Shown: positions 63,301 through 64,000 of the stretch, in pieces
Layout of the letters: every line of letters starts with the position of its first letter
Numbering within the stretch: the first letter of the stretch is position 1
NCBI RefSeq assembly: GCF_019399895.1
Contig: NC_091878.1
Coordinates: 4,712,001-4,776,000 of the forward strand
From: Cardiocondyla obscurior
Lineage: Eukaryota; Arthropoda; Insecta; Hymenoptera; Formicidae
DNA length: 64,000 nucleotides
Reading direction: 5' to 3'
Program-made: the position numbers and the translations under genes
Notes under the pieces: model-generated
Databases searched by the model: none
Told to the model about the DNA's origin: nothing
Seen by the model: the letters and a program-made list of their open reading frames with translations, nothing else

Positions 63301-64000
63301 GGCGGCAAAAAGATTGAGCGTTGGATGAGCGGCAAGAACCCAGAATCTTTCATGTTCCCTTCTAAACGTGTGTAAGCACGTGCGTTTCGTCATGTCCCAG
63401 ACTCGAATACTTTTATCTTCCGAATTGGAAAGAATGAGATCCTGTCTAGGATGAAACAATACGCAAGACACATTATTGTAATGACCGCGACACGCATCTA
63501 CTTCCCACGCTTTGGCATCATTCATTCGCCACATTTTGATCTGCCGATCATCAGCTCCGGAGACAATAAGAGGCAACGTTCCGTGAAAACAGGCCCAATT
63601 TACGCCTCTGTCATGACCTTCTAAAACATACTTCACTACTGCATCGGCCTGGCCAAATAAATCTGTCGCCCCCGGATTCTTCAAATGATCTTCGAGGCCT
63701 CCGGGGCCAGGCGCTACGTTCTTCTTGCGCAATCCTACAATTGAATGCATTAATTATGTATATTCTTTTTAAAATAAATTTTTTAATAAAAATTTTAAGA
63801 AAACTTTAATTTTTTAATTTTAAGAAACACAATAATTTTTATTATTACATATAAAAATTAATTTTTGCACAAACCGGAAATATCCCAAACTCGAACTGTT
63901 TGATCTAATGACGCTGACACAATAATATCTTCTGTAGGATGAAATTGGGCACACATCACATAATGATTGTGCCCAGTCAATACAGAAATGCAAGTGCGGC
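60305..64000 (-). CDS. alphaCOP: coatomer subunit alpha (alpha-COP), 5' end outside
   Basis: Five exons are in the window: 64000-63875 (partial), 63734-62926, 62806-61859, 61762-60596, 60508-60305. Together they give 1083 residues; about 115 N-terminal residues lie beyond the right edge. Alpha-COP is the scaffold of the COPI coat on Golgi-to-ER vesicles and reads dilysine cargo tails. The first exon shows the strongly conserved [25 protein letters not shown] block. More WD40 blades follow ([31 protein letters not shown]), then the second propeller and the alpha-solenoid. A linker rich in Glu/Asp precedes the conserved C-terminal domain, which binds epsilon-COP. The C-terminus has CPLC and CKIC pairs and stops at VGKEH, shorter than the vertebrate tail. 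Frame is kept through all junctions. Confidence 0.95.

Overview
The window looks like a piece of an insect nuclear genome, most likely a hymenopteran and possibly an ant. The reasons are: spliced genes with GT-AG introns, an AT-rich background (long A/T runs) broken by strongly CpG-rich promoter islands, arthropod-type orthologues (a Ric/RIT GTPase, a one-gene Hcf with Taspase-like sites, GOLM-type and ERO1 genes), and many short AT-rich inverted-repeat elements. The taxon is an inference; no sequence here names the species.

Seven protein genes can be supported. From left to right they are: (1) a single-exon-coding secreted leucine-rich-repeat protein (668-2572, +); (2) a nine-exon gene spread over 17 kb (27627 down to 10208, -) for an unrecognised 697-residue type II membrane protein with an acidic tract, PxE[ILV]R-type repeats, a polyglutamine run, a furin-type site and a Cys-rich tail ending CACDCAC; (3) ERO1, the ER thiol oxidase, eight exons (32291-34575, +); (4) Ric, a RIT-class Ras-like GTPase, five exons (36505-37666, +); (5) a GOLM1/GOLM2-type Golgi membrane protein, five exons (44498-41325, -); (6) host cell factor Hcf, nine exons (58435-51617, -); (7) the C-terminal nine tenths of coatomer subunit alpha, five exons seen (64000-60305, -), running off the right edge. 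I followed reading frame across every junction given; each of the five complete multi-exon genes sums to an exact multiple of three.

ERO1, the GOLM-type protein and alpha-COP all serve the early secretory pathway, while Hcf is a chromatin scaffold and Ric a signalling GTPase. This is a normal mixed animal gene neighbourhood and not an operon. Between genes lie long AT-rich stretches (2.6-10.2 kb, 37.7-41.3 kb, 44.8-51.6 kb) and two large introns (12.8-21.6 and 21.8-27.5 kb) where I see no convincing coding sequence.

The most interesting points are the unrecognised membrane protein with its possible releasable Cys-rich decapeptide, a cluster of about five related inverted-repeat elements just upstream of its first exon, two GC-rich inverted-repeat elements of one family flanking Ric, two QVDG Taspase-type sites in Hcf, and a GC-rich reading frame inside a GOLM intron that could be an alternative last exon. 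I found no RNA gene, CRISPR array or intact autonomous transposon.
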